From NCBI GenBank assembly GCA_900772475.1, contig CAAHEI010000085.1, positions 11,096 through 75,095 on the forward strand: a stretch of DNA of 64,000 nt, in the 5' to 3' direction. Shown here piece by piece: positions 8,883 through 18,400 of this stretch. A program made the translations under genes and the position numbers. The notes below the pieces were generated by a model. The model was given only the letters and a program-made list of their open reading frames with translations, had not been told where the DNA came from and did no database searches. Source of the DNA: Clostridia bacterium (lineage in GTDB: Bacteria; Bacillota; Clostridia; TANB77; CAG-465). The stretch's first letter is position 1. Each line of letters starts with the position of its first letter.

Positions 8883-9239
8883 TACAAAAAAAGTTTTAGA
8901 CTTATAAAATGCCAAAACTGCGATTACTTTTCTATTCCTAAAAAAGCTCATAAAACTTTATATTGTGATGAAATATTTGAAGAAGGTAAGACTTGTAAAA
9001 AATATGCTGAAAGCCTTGCCTTCAGTAGAATTTTTGCAAATGATCCCGTTTATAAAAGATATAGAAATAGGTATAGAAATTTGAATAAACAGGCTTCATT
9101 AAGTAACAATCCTGAAGTGCAAATTCTTTATGAAAAATATAAAACAGATGGTTCTAAAATGCTTGAAAAATATCGACATGGTAAAATCACTGCTGAAGAA
9201 TTTGAAGATTGGATTAATAGTATGAAAATAAAGAAATAA
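8883..9239 (+). pseudogene. DUF6076-like C-terminal fragment, start lost
   Basis: On the plus strand the frame from 8883 to the TAA at 9239 reads a Cys-rich protein end. It has KCQNCDYFSIP, LYCDEIFEEGKTCKKYAE, NDPVYKRYRNRYRN, and ends EFEDWINSMKIKK. The CxxC...YCD...TC layout and C-terminal helix match DUF6076 proteins of Clostridia as I remember them. There is no ATG near the beginning: the first in-frame Met is deep in the fragment. A plausible upstream segment (FISKINFSYNTKKVLDL) sits in another frame. It is best read as a decayed gene, and is the only coding trace in the 662-base gap between 8635 and 9298. Confidence 0.55.
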
Positions 9240-9242
9240 TAC

Positions 9243-9273
9243 AAAAAGAGATGATTTTTAATCATCCCTTTTT
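9243..9273. terminator. Hairpin between converging DUF6076 fragment and DUF1292 gene
   Basis: Inverted repeat AAAAAGAGATGAT / ATCATCCCTTTTT has T-runs on both sides. It can therefore terminate the minus-strand ireB-ruvX-DUF1292 operon and anything on the plus strand. Confidence 0.75.
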
Positions 9274-9297
9274 AGCTTACTTTTATTAATTTTTAAA

Positions 9298-9657
9298 TTA
9301 TTCCATGTCTTCAAGATCTTCTTGGTTTTTAGTGAATTCATCAAATACTTTTTTACCTAATTTTTCATCAGTAACCGTATCATATACCTCTTCACCATCT
9401 ACTTCCTTGATCTCAAGAATTGTTACTTCTACATCATCTTCTTCATTTCTATCTGCCTCAGCTACAATTAGAAATTCTCTTTCATCATCAAGTGTAACTA
9501 CATCAATAATTTCAAATTTAACATCGTTTCCTTCTTCATCTGTTAGAGTAACTATTGGACTTATATCATCTGGAAGACCTTCTCCAAAATGATCATGTCC
9601 ACAACCTGCACAAGAATCACATCCTGCTGCACATCCATTTAATTCTTCTTTATCCAT
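9298..9657 (-). CDS. DUF1292 (YrzB-type) protein with Cys/His-rich N-terminus
   Basis: A 119-residue acidic protein. Residues 28-110 follow the DUF1292 pattern (SPIVTLTDEEGNDVKFEIIDVVTLDDEREFLIV), which in Bacillota is encoded directly after ruvX. It is the third gene of ireB-ruvX-DUF1292, 26 bases after ruvX. The first 26 residues add a Cys/His cluster (CAAGCDSCAGCGHDH) that could bind a metal and is not needed for the domain. Function of the family is unknown. Confidence 0.85.
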   Translation of the reverse strand: MDKEELNGCAAGCDSCAGCGHDHFGEGLPDDISPIVTLTDEEGNDVKFEIIDVVTLDDEREFLIVAEADRNEEDDVEVTILEIKEVDGEEVYDTVTDEKLGKKVFDEFTKNQEDLEDME

Positions 9658-9683
9658 ATTTTTTCCTCCTTTTATATTTAAAA

Positions 9684-10097
9684 CTATAAACTGTTTAAAT
9701 ATCCTTCTAATATATATGTAGCTGCTAATTTATCTGCATATGTATTTTTTTTCTTCTGAGAAATATTAAGCTTTCTCATAGTTTTGTATGCAGAAACAGT
9801 AGTAAGTCTTTCATCCCACTTAACAATTTCAATATCTACTTTTTCTTTTAGCAAAGAAATAATTTCGTCAACTTTTTTTGTCTTATCAGACATTGTACCA
9901 TTCATGTTTTTAGGATAACCAAATACTATAGTTGTTATACCATATTCTTTGATTAAACTTTTTATATGATTTATTAATTTTTTTGTACTATTGTTTATTA
10001 CAAGTGTATCTAGTCCTTGAGCTGTTATATTTAGTTCATCTGAAATAGCTAGTCCTACTCTTACGTCTCCGTAATCTATACCTAAAATTCTACTCAT
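9684..10097 (-). CDS. ruvX: YqgF/RuvX-type nuclease (Holliday junction / pre-16S rRNA processing)
   Basis: A 137-residue RNase H-fold protein. The N-terminal metal motif GIDYGDVRVGLA (Asp8), the FGYPKNMNGT loop, KWDERLTTV and the closing YADKLAATYILEGYL carry the expected acidic residues. The family is essential in many bacteria and has been assigned Holliday-junction resolution and 16S rRNA 5'-end maturation. Normal length. It lies 6 bases after ireB in the conserved ireB-ruvX-DUF1292 order. Confidence 0.93.
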   Translation of the reverse strand: MSRILGIDYGDVRVGLAISDELNITAQGLDTLVINNSTKKLINHIKSLIKEYGITTIVFGYPKNMNGTMSDKTKKVDEIISLLKEKVDIEIVKWDERLTTVSAYKTMRKLNISQKKKNTYADKLAATYILEGYLNSL

Positions 10098-10103
10098 AAT
10101 TGC

Positions 10104-10358
10104 CTATAAATCTAAATATTTTTTTATCATTTCTTGTAATAAATCATCTCTTTCAATTTTACAGATTAATGCTCTTGCATTTTGGTGTGATGTAATATAT
10201 GTTGGGTCACCTGATAATATGTACCCTATTATTTGACTAACGGGTTCATATCCCTTATCTTTAAGGGCGGCAACAACTTGTTCCATTATTTCTTTTACTC
10301 TTTTTGATTCATCTTTTTGTGGTTTAAAAACTGTTGTATTTTGATCCATAAAAATCAC
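10104..10358 (-). CDS. ireB: IreB-family regulatory phosphoprotein (UPF0297)
   Basis: An 84-residue protein. The family patterns are TTVFKPQKDESKRVKEIM, GYEPVSQIIGYILSGDPTYI and SHQNARALICKIERDDLL. In Enterococcus faecalis IreB is the substrate of the Ser/Thr kinase IreK and tunes cephalosporin resistance. The N-terminal TT corresponds to the phosphorylated threonines. It is the first gene of the operon, with a TATAAT box about 20 bases upstream. Confidence 0.93.
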   Translation of the reverse strand: MIFMDQNTTVFKPQKDESKRVKEIMEQVVAALKDKGYEPVSQIIGYILSGDPTYITSHQNARALICKIERDDLLQEMIKKYLDL

Positions 10359-10406
10359 TCCTTTTTTTATTATACTACATTATTTTAAAAATAATGATTA
10401 ATATAA

Positions 10407-11480
10407 CTAAATTATTTTTATTGTATTAGTAGCATTCATTCCATCTATATATTCTACCATTTTTTCTATTTCAGTATCCATATCATTTTGATTTTTTACT
10501 GTGTGTAACAATAATTGTGCTGATATTGTAATCTTTTCTTCTCCCACATATTCACTCTCAAGATTTAATTTAGCAAGCATTCTTTCAACTAGTGGTTGTG
10601 CTGCTTGAGCAGTCATATTTGGGAAAATTACTAAAAATTTAATTCCACTGTATCTTATTAGTATAACATTCTTATTTACGAAATTTTTTATACAGTTTGT
10701 AGCTTTTATAAGAACAGCATTACCAACATTTCTGCCATATTTATCATTTACCTCTGGTATATTTTTTAGACATACCATAGCTACAGCATTATTTTCATTA
10801 TTTTTTACAATTTTTCTTGCACCTGAATACAAATATAAATTTGTATAAAAACCTGTTTGTTTATCAAGATTTTGTGCTTGTTCAATTGATTTTTGAAATT
10901 CAACTACGTCTAAGAATATACCAATATTTGCTTTTATTTTTGCAAGAACTGCTTTAGGTATTCCATCAAATGCGTTAGGCATTGTATCTTCTAATAACCA
11001 AAAACCTAAATATACTCCGTTACAATATATTGGAGAAAACATTGCTGATTTTATTCTTCTTTCTACAGCACTTCTATATAATAAATTTTTTCCAGATGAT
11101 GTTGTTAAATATTTTGAAACATTTTTTGATATATTTGTTTTAAAATCACTTTCAAATGCTATATCCTTTATTCTTTCTTTATATATCTCCTCTATATTAC
11201 TTGCTGTTGAATCATACTCATAGCCATCAAAAGTTGAAATTGTAGAATATTTAACCCCATAATTAGTTATTATTACATTATTCAAAGTTTTAATCTTGTC
11301 TTCTGCAGACAATTTTGAACTCATTATTTCTAACATGTTTTGTAATATATTCATATTAGCTACATTTTTTGAAACCGTTTTTAACTGATTAATTTGTCTT
11401 TTTTGCACAGAAAATGCAATAATAGATACAGCTAAAATTCCTAAAATGACAATTATTAAAGCTATAATCAAAATTTCCAT
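10407..11480 (-). CDS. Membrane protein with GAF-like and degenerate GGDEF domain
   Basis: A 357-residue protein with one N-terminal membrane helix (about 3-25), a short coiled region, a GAF-like domain (about 45-190) and a C-terminal GGDEF-like domain (from about 220). In the last, the catalytic loop that should read RYGGDEF is RYSGIKF. The NDKYGRNVGNAVLIKA helix typical of the fold is kept. It should therefore not make c-di-GMP but could bind nucleotide or act structurally. The start lies 29 bases after the CpaE-like gene, so it is probably part of the pilus/secretion locus and may control its assembly (inference). Confidence 0.65.
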   Translation of the reverse strand: MEILIIALIIVILGILAVSIIAFSVQKRQINQLKTVSKNVANMNILQNMLEIMSSKLSAEDKIKTLNNVIITNYGVKYSTISTFDGYEYDSTASNIEEIYKERIKDIAFESDFKTNISKNVSKYLTTSSGKNLLYRSAVERRIKSAMFSPIYCNGVYLGFWLLEDTMPNAFDGIPKAVLAKIKANIGIFLDVVEFQKSIEQAQNLDKQTGFYTNLYLYSGARKIVKNNENNAVAMVCLKNIPEVNDKYGRNVGNAVLIKATNCIKNFVNKNVILIRYSGIKFLVIFPNMTAQAAQPLVERMLAKLNLESEYVGEEKITISAQLLLHTVKNQNDMDTEIEKMVEYIDGMNATNTIKII

Positions 11481-11509
11481 TAAATCAAAACCTCTCTTTT
11501 TTACTTTAG

Positions 11510-13285
11510 TTATTTTACTTCTTTTTCATATACATTTTCATTTGAATTTCTATAACTTCCACCTGACTTTTTAGAAAACAAACCAAATGAATTTTTCTTT
11601 TTAGATGTCTTATATGAATTTCTAGGACTTGAGTTTTCTCCAATAGGATATATGGCATTTATTATCTTTAATAAATCAGCTCTAAACTCATCTGTGAATG
11701 TAGAAAATTTATTTGTATATTTATATAGCATTTCTATATATTTTGTATAATTTTCTTGATCAAATGATAATATATAGTATGGAATTGTAGTAGAATTAAA
11801 TAGTTCATCAAACATTTTTAAATCATAGCTGGTATACGTAGCAATTCCATCGATAATATCCTTTGCTGTTAAGGCACATCTTACATGTTTGTTTATTATT
11901 ATTCTTATTTTATTCATTGGAACGCCATGAGATTTTAGTTCTCTTAAAAATATTGTAGTTTGAGATATATTTAAAACATTCATATCCTGAACTAGATATA
12001 TTTCTTGACAAAGCCTAAAGAAATCATATGGTGTTGTAAAATCCGTATCAATTAACACAACATTATTATTTTGCATTATTGTATCTACAGCAACACTTGC
12101 ATTATATTGTTTTCTATCATCACCAGGCATTCCTGTATATACACTTAATTTTTCATATATAAGTGGTTCATTTAATCCGTTTGAAGCATATTTTAAACTT
12201 TCTGCTGCAATTGCTCTTTTTCCTTCATTGTCATAAGTGTAAATTGTATATGTATCTCTTTTCCTTGTAACATCGCATATTGCAGTTTTTATACCGTTTC
12301 TTGCAAGATATGTACCTATACCGTTTATGCAAAATGTTGTTCCAGACTTTGGTGCACCAACAAAACATACTATTTTCTTGTAATCTTTTGGAACTTCAAA
12401 TACATTTTTCACAACTTCTTTTTCTATTACCTTAGTCACAACTGGTGCAGGCGTTGGAACCTTTTGAACTACTATTTTTTCAATAATTTCAGGTTCTTTT
12501 TTTATTTGTATCGCATTTGCATCTTTTTCAACAATTTTCTTTTGTGGCTTTACACGTTCATTCCTTTTTTCAACAGTTGTTTCAACATTTGGTTGTTCTT
12601 CAACTTCAACTGTCTGAGTAGCCACTCCAAGACTTTTATATTTTTCATTGTTAAATGCTAAGTATTGTTTAACATCAGCTGGTAAAAAATTAGTAATAAC
12701 CTTTAATTGTTCATCTGTATACTGAGCTGCTATTCTATCAAATATTTCGTTATATTTATCTGGAACACCATTTTGATTCCTATAATATGATATTATTCTC
12801 TGAATTTCTATTTCTGATACTTCAGCAGCGTTATATATGTTTTCACCGGCCATTTTATCATAATACTTCTTAACATCTTTCTTTTGAAATGGTCTATTAA
12901 TTCCAGCAGCAACTTTTCCTTTTGTCCTATCTTGACCTGTTAAAACTGTATATATTCCAAGGTTAAATAATTTAGCTAAGAAATCATCACCTAATTTTCT
13001 TCTATCTGATGCAACATACACAATATTTTTTGCATCATAAACATCTGTCATAGCATCAATATTCTTAAATAAATAGTCATCAATTTGTGCATAATTATTT
13101 GTAGGAAATTTTTCCAACTCTTCAAGAACAACTGCTCTATCATATTCACCAGTTGATAACTCTTGAATAAACTGCTTAAAATAATACACGTTTTTATATT
13201 CTATTTTCTCTTGATACTTCTGCTGATAAAAATCAGCAATTCCTTTAGCCGTATCATCATTATTTATACCAAAAAGTATTTTCAT
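11510..13285 (-). CDS. CpaE/MinD-like P-loop ATPase of a Tad-like locus
   Basis: A 591-residue protein. The first 140 residues form a receiver-like alpha/beta domain (MKILFGINNDDTAKGIADFY, NIVYVASDRR), as in CpaE. A helical part and a low-complexity Lys/Pro/Val linker (about 220-300) follow, then a MinD-type domain with an intact P-loop GAPKSGTT (310-317) and the Walker B-like VVLIDTDF. CpaE/TadZ proteins place Tad pilus machines in the cell. The C-terminal tail is Ser/Lys/Asn-rich. It is co-transcribed with the small membrane protein (13320) and the degenerate GGDEF protein. Two other CpaE-like genes lie at 30-31.7 kb. Confidence 0.75.
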   Translation of the reverse strand: MKILFGINNDDTAKGIADFYQQKYQEKIEYKNVYYFKQFIQELSTGEYDRAVVLEELEKFPTNNYAQIDDYLFKNIDAMTDVYDAKNIVYVASDRRKLGDDFLAKLFNLGIYTVLTGQDRTKGKVAAGINRPFQKKDVKKYYDKMAGENIYNAAEVSEIEIQRIISYYRNQNGVPDKYNEIFDRIAAQYTDEQLKVITNFLPADVKQYLAFNNEKYKSLGVATQTVEVEEQPNVETTVEKRNERVKPQKKIVEKDANAIQIKKEPEIIEKIVVQKVPTPAPVVTKVIEKEVVKNVFEVPKDYKKIVCFVGAPKSGTTFCINGIGTYLARNGIKTAICDVTRKRDTYTIYTYDNEGKRAIAAESLKYASNGLNEPLIYEKLSVYTGMPGDDRKQYNASVAVDTIMQNNNVVLIDTDFTTPYDFFRLCQEIYLVQDMNVLNISQTTIFLRELKSHGVPMNKIRIIINKHVRCALTAKDIIDGIATYTSYDLKMFDELFNSTTIPYYILSFDQENYTKYIEMLYKYTNKFSTFTDEFRADLLKIINAIYPIGENSSPRNSYKTSKKKNSFGLFSKKSGGSYRNSNENVYEKEVK

Positions 13286-13319
13286 ATTTCTCTCCTCTTA
13301 ATTTTCATAAGTTCATTTA

Positions 13320-13658
13320 TTATTTCATTATCAAAAATGCATATAAAAGTGGTAAACATTGTATAATAACCATAAAAATAGCTATACCAATTAACAAACG
13401 TCTACCTAATATTTTATGTTCTAAAACCTCTGAGCCAACAACATAAAATTGATATAAGGCATATATAAATATAAGTGTTACAACAGGCCACGAATATTTT
13501 TGTAAAAATATAAGTACCTTCATTGTACCATCCATAATTTGATCATTTGTAAAAGTTTCTTCAGCTCCAAAAACAAAATTTGAAACAATAGCAGAAACAA
13601 TTGAAATAACCAAACATACTATGACTAATTTTTTATACCCAATACTTTTATACTCCAT
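13320..13658 (-). CDS. Small membrane protein, VirB2/TrbC-like topology
   Basis: A 112-residue protein. An N-terminal hydrophobic segment (about 9-30, possibly a signal) ends near the VFGAEE region. Two more membrane helices lie at about 50-75 and 84-108, joined by a short basic loop (KILGRR). Two-helix proteins with a signal resemble VirB2/TrbC pilins and some T2SS-associated membrane proteins, but I do not recognise a family. It is the first gene of the 13658-10407 unit, 34 bases before the CpaE-like gene. Confidence 0.6.
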   Translation of the reverse strand: MEYKSIGYKKLVIVCLVISIVSAIVSNFVFGAEETFTNDQIMDGTMKVLIFLQKYSWPVVTLIFIYALYQFYVVGSEVLEHKILGRRLLIGIAIFMVIIQCLPLLYAFLIMK

Positions 13659-13846
13659 TTTTTACCTCACATTTATTATAACTTTCTCTATACCATATAA
13701 TTTTACTATAAAAGTAATAAAATATCAAGACATAATAACAAACTCTTTCAAAAAAATAGAAAACAATAAAATATAACAAAATAAATTAAAACAAAAAAAA
13801 TAAATATAAAAAATAAATAATTAAAAAATGAAATAACAGAAAAAAA

Positions 13847-13872
13847 TCTCCTCATCAATTAAGATGAGGAGA
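13847..13872 (-). terminator. Terminator of Pro-Thr repeat protein gene
   Basis: A perfect inverted repeat TCTCCTCATC / GATGAGGAGA lies 8 bases after the stop at 13881. On the minus strand T-residues follow. The rest of the 222-base gap to 13658 is plain A/T-rich sequence. Confidence 0.85.
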
Positions 13873-13880
13873 ACAATTCA

Positions 13881-15197
13881 TTAAAATTGTCTTTTTTTCC
13901 ATCTTACTACAGTAGTGGCTGCAGCAAATAGAAGAAGTAAAATTATACAAGGATCATTATAATCCCCTGTTTCAACTACCTTACCAGAAGCAGAAGCACT
14001 TGGACTGCTACTTCCATTTCCACTTACACTTCCACTTACACTTATATTTCCATTATCACTTGGTGTATGTGTAGGCGTTGGTGACGGTACAACTGTCGGT
14101 TCAGTTGGTTCAGTTGGAACTGTTGGAACTGTCGGTTCAGTTGGAACTGTTGGTTCAGTTGGAACTGTCGGAGCAGTTGGTTCTGTTGGTTCTGTTGGTT
14201 CGGTTGGAACTGTTGGAACTGTTGGAACTGTCGGTTCTGTTGGAACAGTTGGAACTGTTGGTTCAGTTGGAACTGTTGGTTCGGTTGGAACTGTCGGTTC
14301 AGTTGGAACTGTTGGTTCTGTTGGAACTGTTGGAACAGTTGGTTCTGTTGGAACTGTCGGTTCTGTTGGAACAGTTGGAACTGTTGGTTCAGTTGGAACT
14401 GTTGGAACAGTTGGTTCGGTTGGAACTGTCGGTTCAGTTGGAACAGTTGGTTCAGTTGGTTCGGTTGGAACTGTTGGAACTGTTGGAACTGTCGGAACAG
14501 TTGGTTCAGTTGGTTCGGTTGGAACTGTCGGTTCAGTTGGAACAGTTGGATCTGTCGGCTCAGTTGGTTCTGTTGGAACAATAGTCTTCTGATTAGCAGC
14601 CCAATATTCAAACCAGCTTGATAGTTGGCTTGGTAGTTTTGCCTCAAATTCGTCGATGGATAAATAGTTTTTTTCAAAGCCTGTCGGATATCCATATACT
14701 CTATTAACAAGTTTACTGAAATTTTTCATATCAGGTAAAATTGTAAGATTATTGTTATATAGAAACAATGTCTCTAGAGAGTCACTCATTCCAATAATTG
14801 CATCAACATTTTCAATTACACCTTCAGATACCCAAAGGTTTTGTAATTTTAAACCATTCAAGCCATCAAGAGTCTTTAATTTGCTACAACCAATAATGGT
14901 AATATATTTTAAATTATGACATAGACTTAAACCATGTAAGCTTTTTATTCCATATTCTGACTCACTATCAATAAAATGATTATATTCAAATAGATCCAAC
15001 GAATTTAATTCTGACTGTGATATTTTACCATCCTTGTCGCTATCTGCAACTTTTACAAGTTCCTTATATAGAACTTCATCTGGAATATCTTTTTGTGTAA
15101 TTATCCGGTCTTCTGCTTCGTTAGAAGCTGAAACAGGAATTACTCCAATAGCCATAACCATAACGATTGTTAAAATAACTGATAATAATTTTTTCAT
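13881..15197 (-). CDS. Secreted LRR protein with long Pro-Thr repeat stalk and C-terminal membrane anchor
   Basis: A 438-residue protein. It has a signal peptide (1-25, ending VSA), an EF-hand-like loop DSDKDGKISQSE (52-63) and leucine-rich repeats (about 85-160; LHGLSLCHNLKYITI, LDGLNGLKLQNLWV). A stalk of PTx triplets (x is V or E, residues about 207-370) and a Ser/Gly stretch follow. The C-terminus VVETGD..., hydrophobic 15-20 residues, RWKKRQF has the layout of a cell-wall sorting signal, but the LPXTG box is replaced by VVETG. It probably projects an LRR head from the cell surface. It sits inside the pilus locus with its own promoter and terminator. Confidence 0.8.
   Translation of the reverse strand: MKKLLSVILTIVMVMAIGVIPVSASNEAEDRIITQKDIPDEVLYKELVKVADSDKDGKISQSELNSLDLFEYNHFIDSESEYGIKSLHGLSLCHNLKYITIIGCSKLKTLDGLNGLKLQNLWVSEGVIENVDAIIGMSDSLETLFLYNNNLTILPDMKNFSKLVNRVYGYPTGFEKNYLSIDEFEAKLPSQLSSWFEYWAANQKTIVPTEPTEPTDPTVPTEPTVPTEPTEPTVPTVPTVPTVPTEPTEPTVPTEPTVPTEPTVPTVPTEPTVPTVPTEPTVPTEPTVPTVPTEPTVPTEPTVPTEPTVPTEPTVPTVPTEPTVPTVPTVPTEPTEPTEPTAPTVPTEPTVPTEPTVPTVPTEPTEPTVVPSPTPTHTPSDNGNISVSGSVSGNGSSSPSASASGKVVETGDYNDPCIILLLLFAAATTVVRWKKRQF
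14088..14579 (-). repeat. 9-bp-unit tandem repeat encoding (Pro-Thr-Val/Glu)n
   Basis: About 490 bases of GTTGGAACT/GTTGGTTCA-type units (plus-strand view) encode the PTV/PTE stalk. Higher-order copies of longer blocks are visible. The repeat leaves all reading frames open, which is why long false ORFs rich in LVQLE or QFQLN appear over it. Such arrays change length by slippage or recombination. Confidence 0.95.
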
Positions 15198-15296
15198 ATA
15201 AATTCTCCTTTTTTATAAGTATAAATTAAAAATGTATTTACGGAGATCCACTACTCTCCGTATTGTTGGAGAGCAATTAAGATTACTCATATCTTG

Positions 15297-15325
15297 ATTA
15301 TAACATTTTATGTATATCTTGTCAA
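15297..15325 (-). promoter_or_regulatory. Strong sigma-A promoter of the Pro-Thr repeat protein gene
   Basis: TTGACA (15325-15320) and TATAAT (15302-15297) with exactly 17 bases between, on the minus strand. The roughly 90-base leader holds a hairpin (ACGGAGA / TCTCCGT, about 15239-15260) and an SD GGAG before the ATG. Confidence 0.85.
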
Positions 15326-15365
15326 GTTTTTTTCCATATTTTTCAAGCTTTTACCAAAAAATAGC

Positions 15366-15394
15366 AAAAAATATCAGGCATTTGCCTGATATTT
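15366..15394 (-). terminator. Terminator ending the pilus operon after the 1199-residue protein
   Basis: Inverted repeat AAAATATCAGGCA / TGCCTGATATTTT lies about 14 bases after the stop at 15408. Confidence 0.85.
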
Positions 15395-15407
15395 TAATAT
15401 ATTTTTA

Positions 15408-18400
15408 TTAGTCAAAATCATTTGCCGCTCTATTATCTAAATCAAATAATGCAACTGTACCTTTTACTTCTCCATACTTAGCATTAGAATTTGTATCATT
15501 TACAGTCCAAGTTCCCTTTTCCAACTGAATACTTAAATCATCTGCTTTTTTTCCAGGTGTACTAAATCCAAGATATCCTTCATAATCCCATTGAGTAGTA
15601 TTGGTATTTGGATCTGCTTTTTTATCATTAGAATTATAACTAATCTTGTTTTCTCTTCCATTGGAACTTTCACAACTAACAATTTCAAATTTAACTCCAA
15701 CATAACCATCTGTTAATGGTTTTGAAACATTTGAGCCCTCCACAGCGATGGTTGAATTTGGTAATTTAAATTCACCATACCAAGATTGTATAAAATTGTT
15801 GTCTGACGAACTCATCATCTTACTACTTAAAACAAAATAATCGCTACTTCCAACTGTAAGTGGTTCTAATTGACTTGACATTGTATCAAGATTTGAAGTT
15901 ACCCCTGAATTTGATTTTGTCCTATATCCATCATTTGGTTTGAAATAAATTGTATAATTGCTTCCAACAAATTTTGTATATTTTCCTGAAGAATTTTTAT
16001 AGTATAAATTAATATTTGGTTTATACGTTTCACCATCTTTTGAAATATAATAGTATTTTGGTGTAATTCTTACTTCTTTTTTCGAACTATTTGCATCGTT
16101 TAAGTCTTCCTTTGATTTATCAAAGAAACCGCTTGTTTTTAAATCAAAGCTTATTCTATACCCCATTTTAGGTGCATTTACATATGATATATTTGTATTT
16201 TTATATGGTCCAAGTGGAAGTATTGTTTTTGCAGCAGCTGACGAAGAAATTGTAAGCCCTTCTCTGTCTTCTAAAGTATTCACATCACTTGAATATATAC
16301 TATATTTTTTTACTCCAGAAAAATATTCAATTCCAGTTAAATCGTTTACACCTTGTTCATTTTTCCTAAATACTGATTTAAAATCAATATCTGAACAATC
16401 CGTAACTTTAAAATCATAAATTCTTCCTAAGTTTGTAACTTCATTATCGCTCTTAGCAAAATAATAAGCATCATTATACATTGTTAAATTACTATATGCT
16501 CGTGCATCATGAACCTTGTAATTAGCATAATTTATTCCTCTTTCACAATAGTTTCTCCTTACTGGGAAAGTCTCATATTGTCCGTTTATATTAACTTTGA
16601 AACTATTATTATTTTTTAAGCCAATATATGTATATTCATTAGCAGAAGTAATTAGATTTTTTGATTCTCTATTTAAAACTTTCTGTTTTAGCCAATTATT
16701 ATTTTCAATAGGCATATTATTTGACGAAGCTATTAAAGATATTTTTCTTGTGTCACTTGTATTTTCAATTATACTATTTTGATTTATGTTACCACTGACT
16801 GTATTTCCAGCTTTTGCCTTGAATTCTCTTGTATCCTTACTTAATACAATAACTGTACCATATGGAATTTCCTCTCCAACGTTTTTAGTTATTTCTTGAA
16901 TTTGACCACCACTCGTAAATGAATATAATTTTTCATAATTTGTATCATTAGTCTTTACTACATTTATATCAAAAATTAAGTAATACTTATCTATATATTC
17001 AGTATATTTATGATTTTTGTATGCATCGCCTGTTGGTTCACTAATTTTAAGAGTAAAGTCTGCATTTTTCTGAATCACTGATGTATTATTTGTTCCAACT
17101 GAATGGTCAACAATTCCACTAGATTCAACTTTAACCTTTTCAACTTTAATTGGGTTATATACAATTACCTTAGATTCATTCTTCGTATTTGTAGAAATTT
17201 TAGAACCTGAATAACTTTTAGTTAAAACATTGTATTTTTGATAATTTGCTGTAATTTTTGGTATTCGAAGTCCATTATATCTATTTTCAGGTACTTTATA
17301 ACCAGTCTCAAAATCATTTTTTTCAGTCTTTTTCTCTGCAACAGTTTTCAAATCAGATTTTGAAGGAAAATTCTTAACTTCCTTATATTTTTCCAATTCT
17401 GCATTTATAGAATCTACATTTTTAGCTGTAAATTCCTTTGTCGAATTTCCCTCTAGTAACGTCCACTTATCATTTGCACCCCCAAATATTTTTCCTACAT
17501 CACCACTATTATCGCTAATATTACCAGAAATTAATTTGTTTACATCAAAATTTTTAGCCTTGTATTTTAGAACTTTTCCTTCTATTTTATATTCATATTT
17601 TAAAGCTATAAATTTAACTTTATTTGCGATTAAATATGGTGTTATATTTTCATTCGTTGGAGTATATTGCATTTGACAATCATCTGTTTTTGAACCATCA
17701 GATACTGTTTTAATTCCACTTTCAGGTGTATTCCCACCTCCATCTGGATTATCAGGATCATCCGGTGGAATATTCACCTTTTTATACTTGAATTCTATTA
17801 CAGTGACCTTACTTGTATCTCCAGCTGTTATATTAACTGTATCCTTAATATTACTCTTAGCCTTAGACAAATTCTTATGTGCCTCTTCATATGATGTACT
17901 TGTACTAACTTTTACTCCTGTAAGCTCATAATATTTTGCCCTATCTACTATTGTAAGATATCTACTAACAATTAATTTGTCTCCTGAATCCACCTCATAA
18001 TACTCAGGATAAACTGAACTATGCTTATTATTTGATGAAAATTTATTATTTTTTAATTCTTCAAGATTTCCACTACCACCTCTATCTAATACTTCTGAGT
18101 CATTATGACCTATGTCATTTCCTTTTTCATCAATATGTCTTACATATACTTTTGAATTTGTGTTAACCACATTTTTTGGTAATAAAAGAATATTGTCATA
18201 ATAATTTAAAAATGACATTGGTGCTTGATAAACAGGGGATCCGGTCAACCCAAATAATTCTGGCAGATCCTTCTCATCATCATTTTCTGCAGCTGTTAAA
18301 TAACCTACCTCTTTTTTGTCTTCTTTATCTATATCATAAACAGAACGTGTGTTTAAATAATATTTATCATAAGAATAACCTATTGGTTGTGAAATATAAT

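Noticed and set aside
14042..14710. Two long ORFs (222 aa minus frame, 168 aa plus strand) over the repeat
   Set aside because: They are by-products of the 9-bp repeat, which keeps all frames open. The QFQLN- and LVQLE-type products have no signal, RBS or homology, while the PT frame has both signal peptide and anchor.
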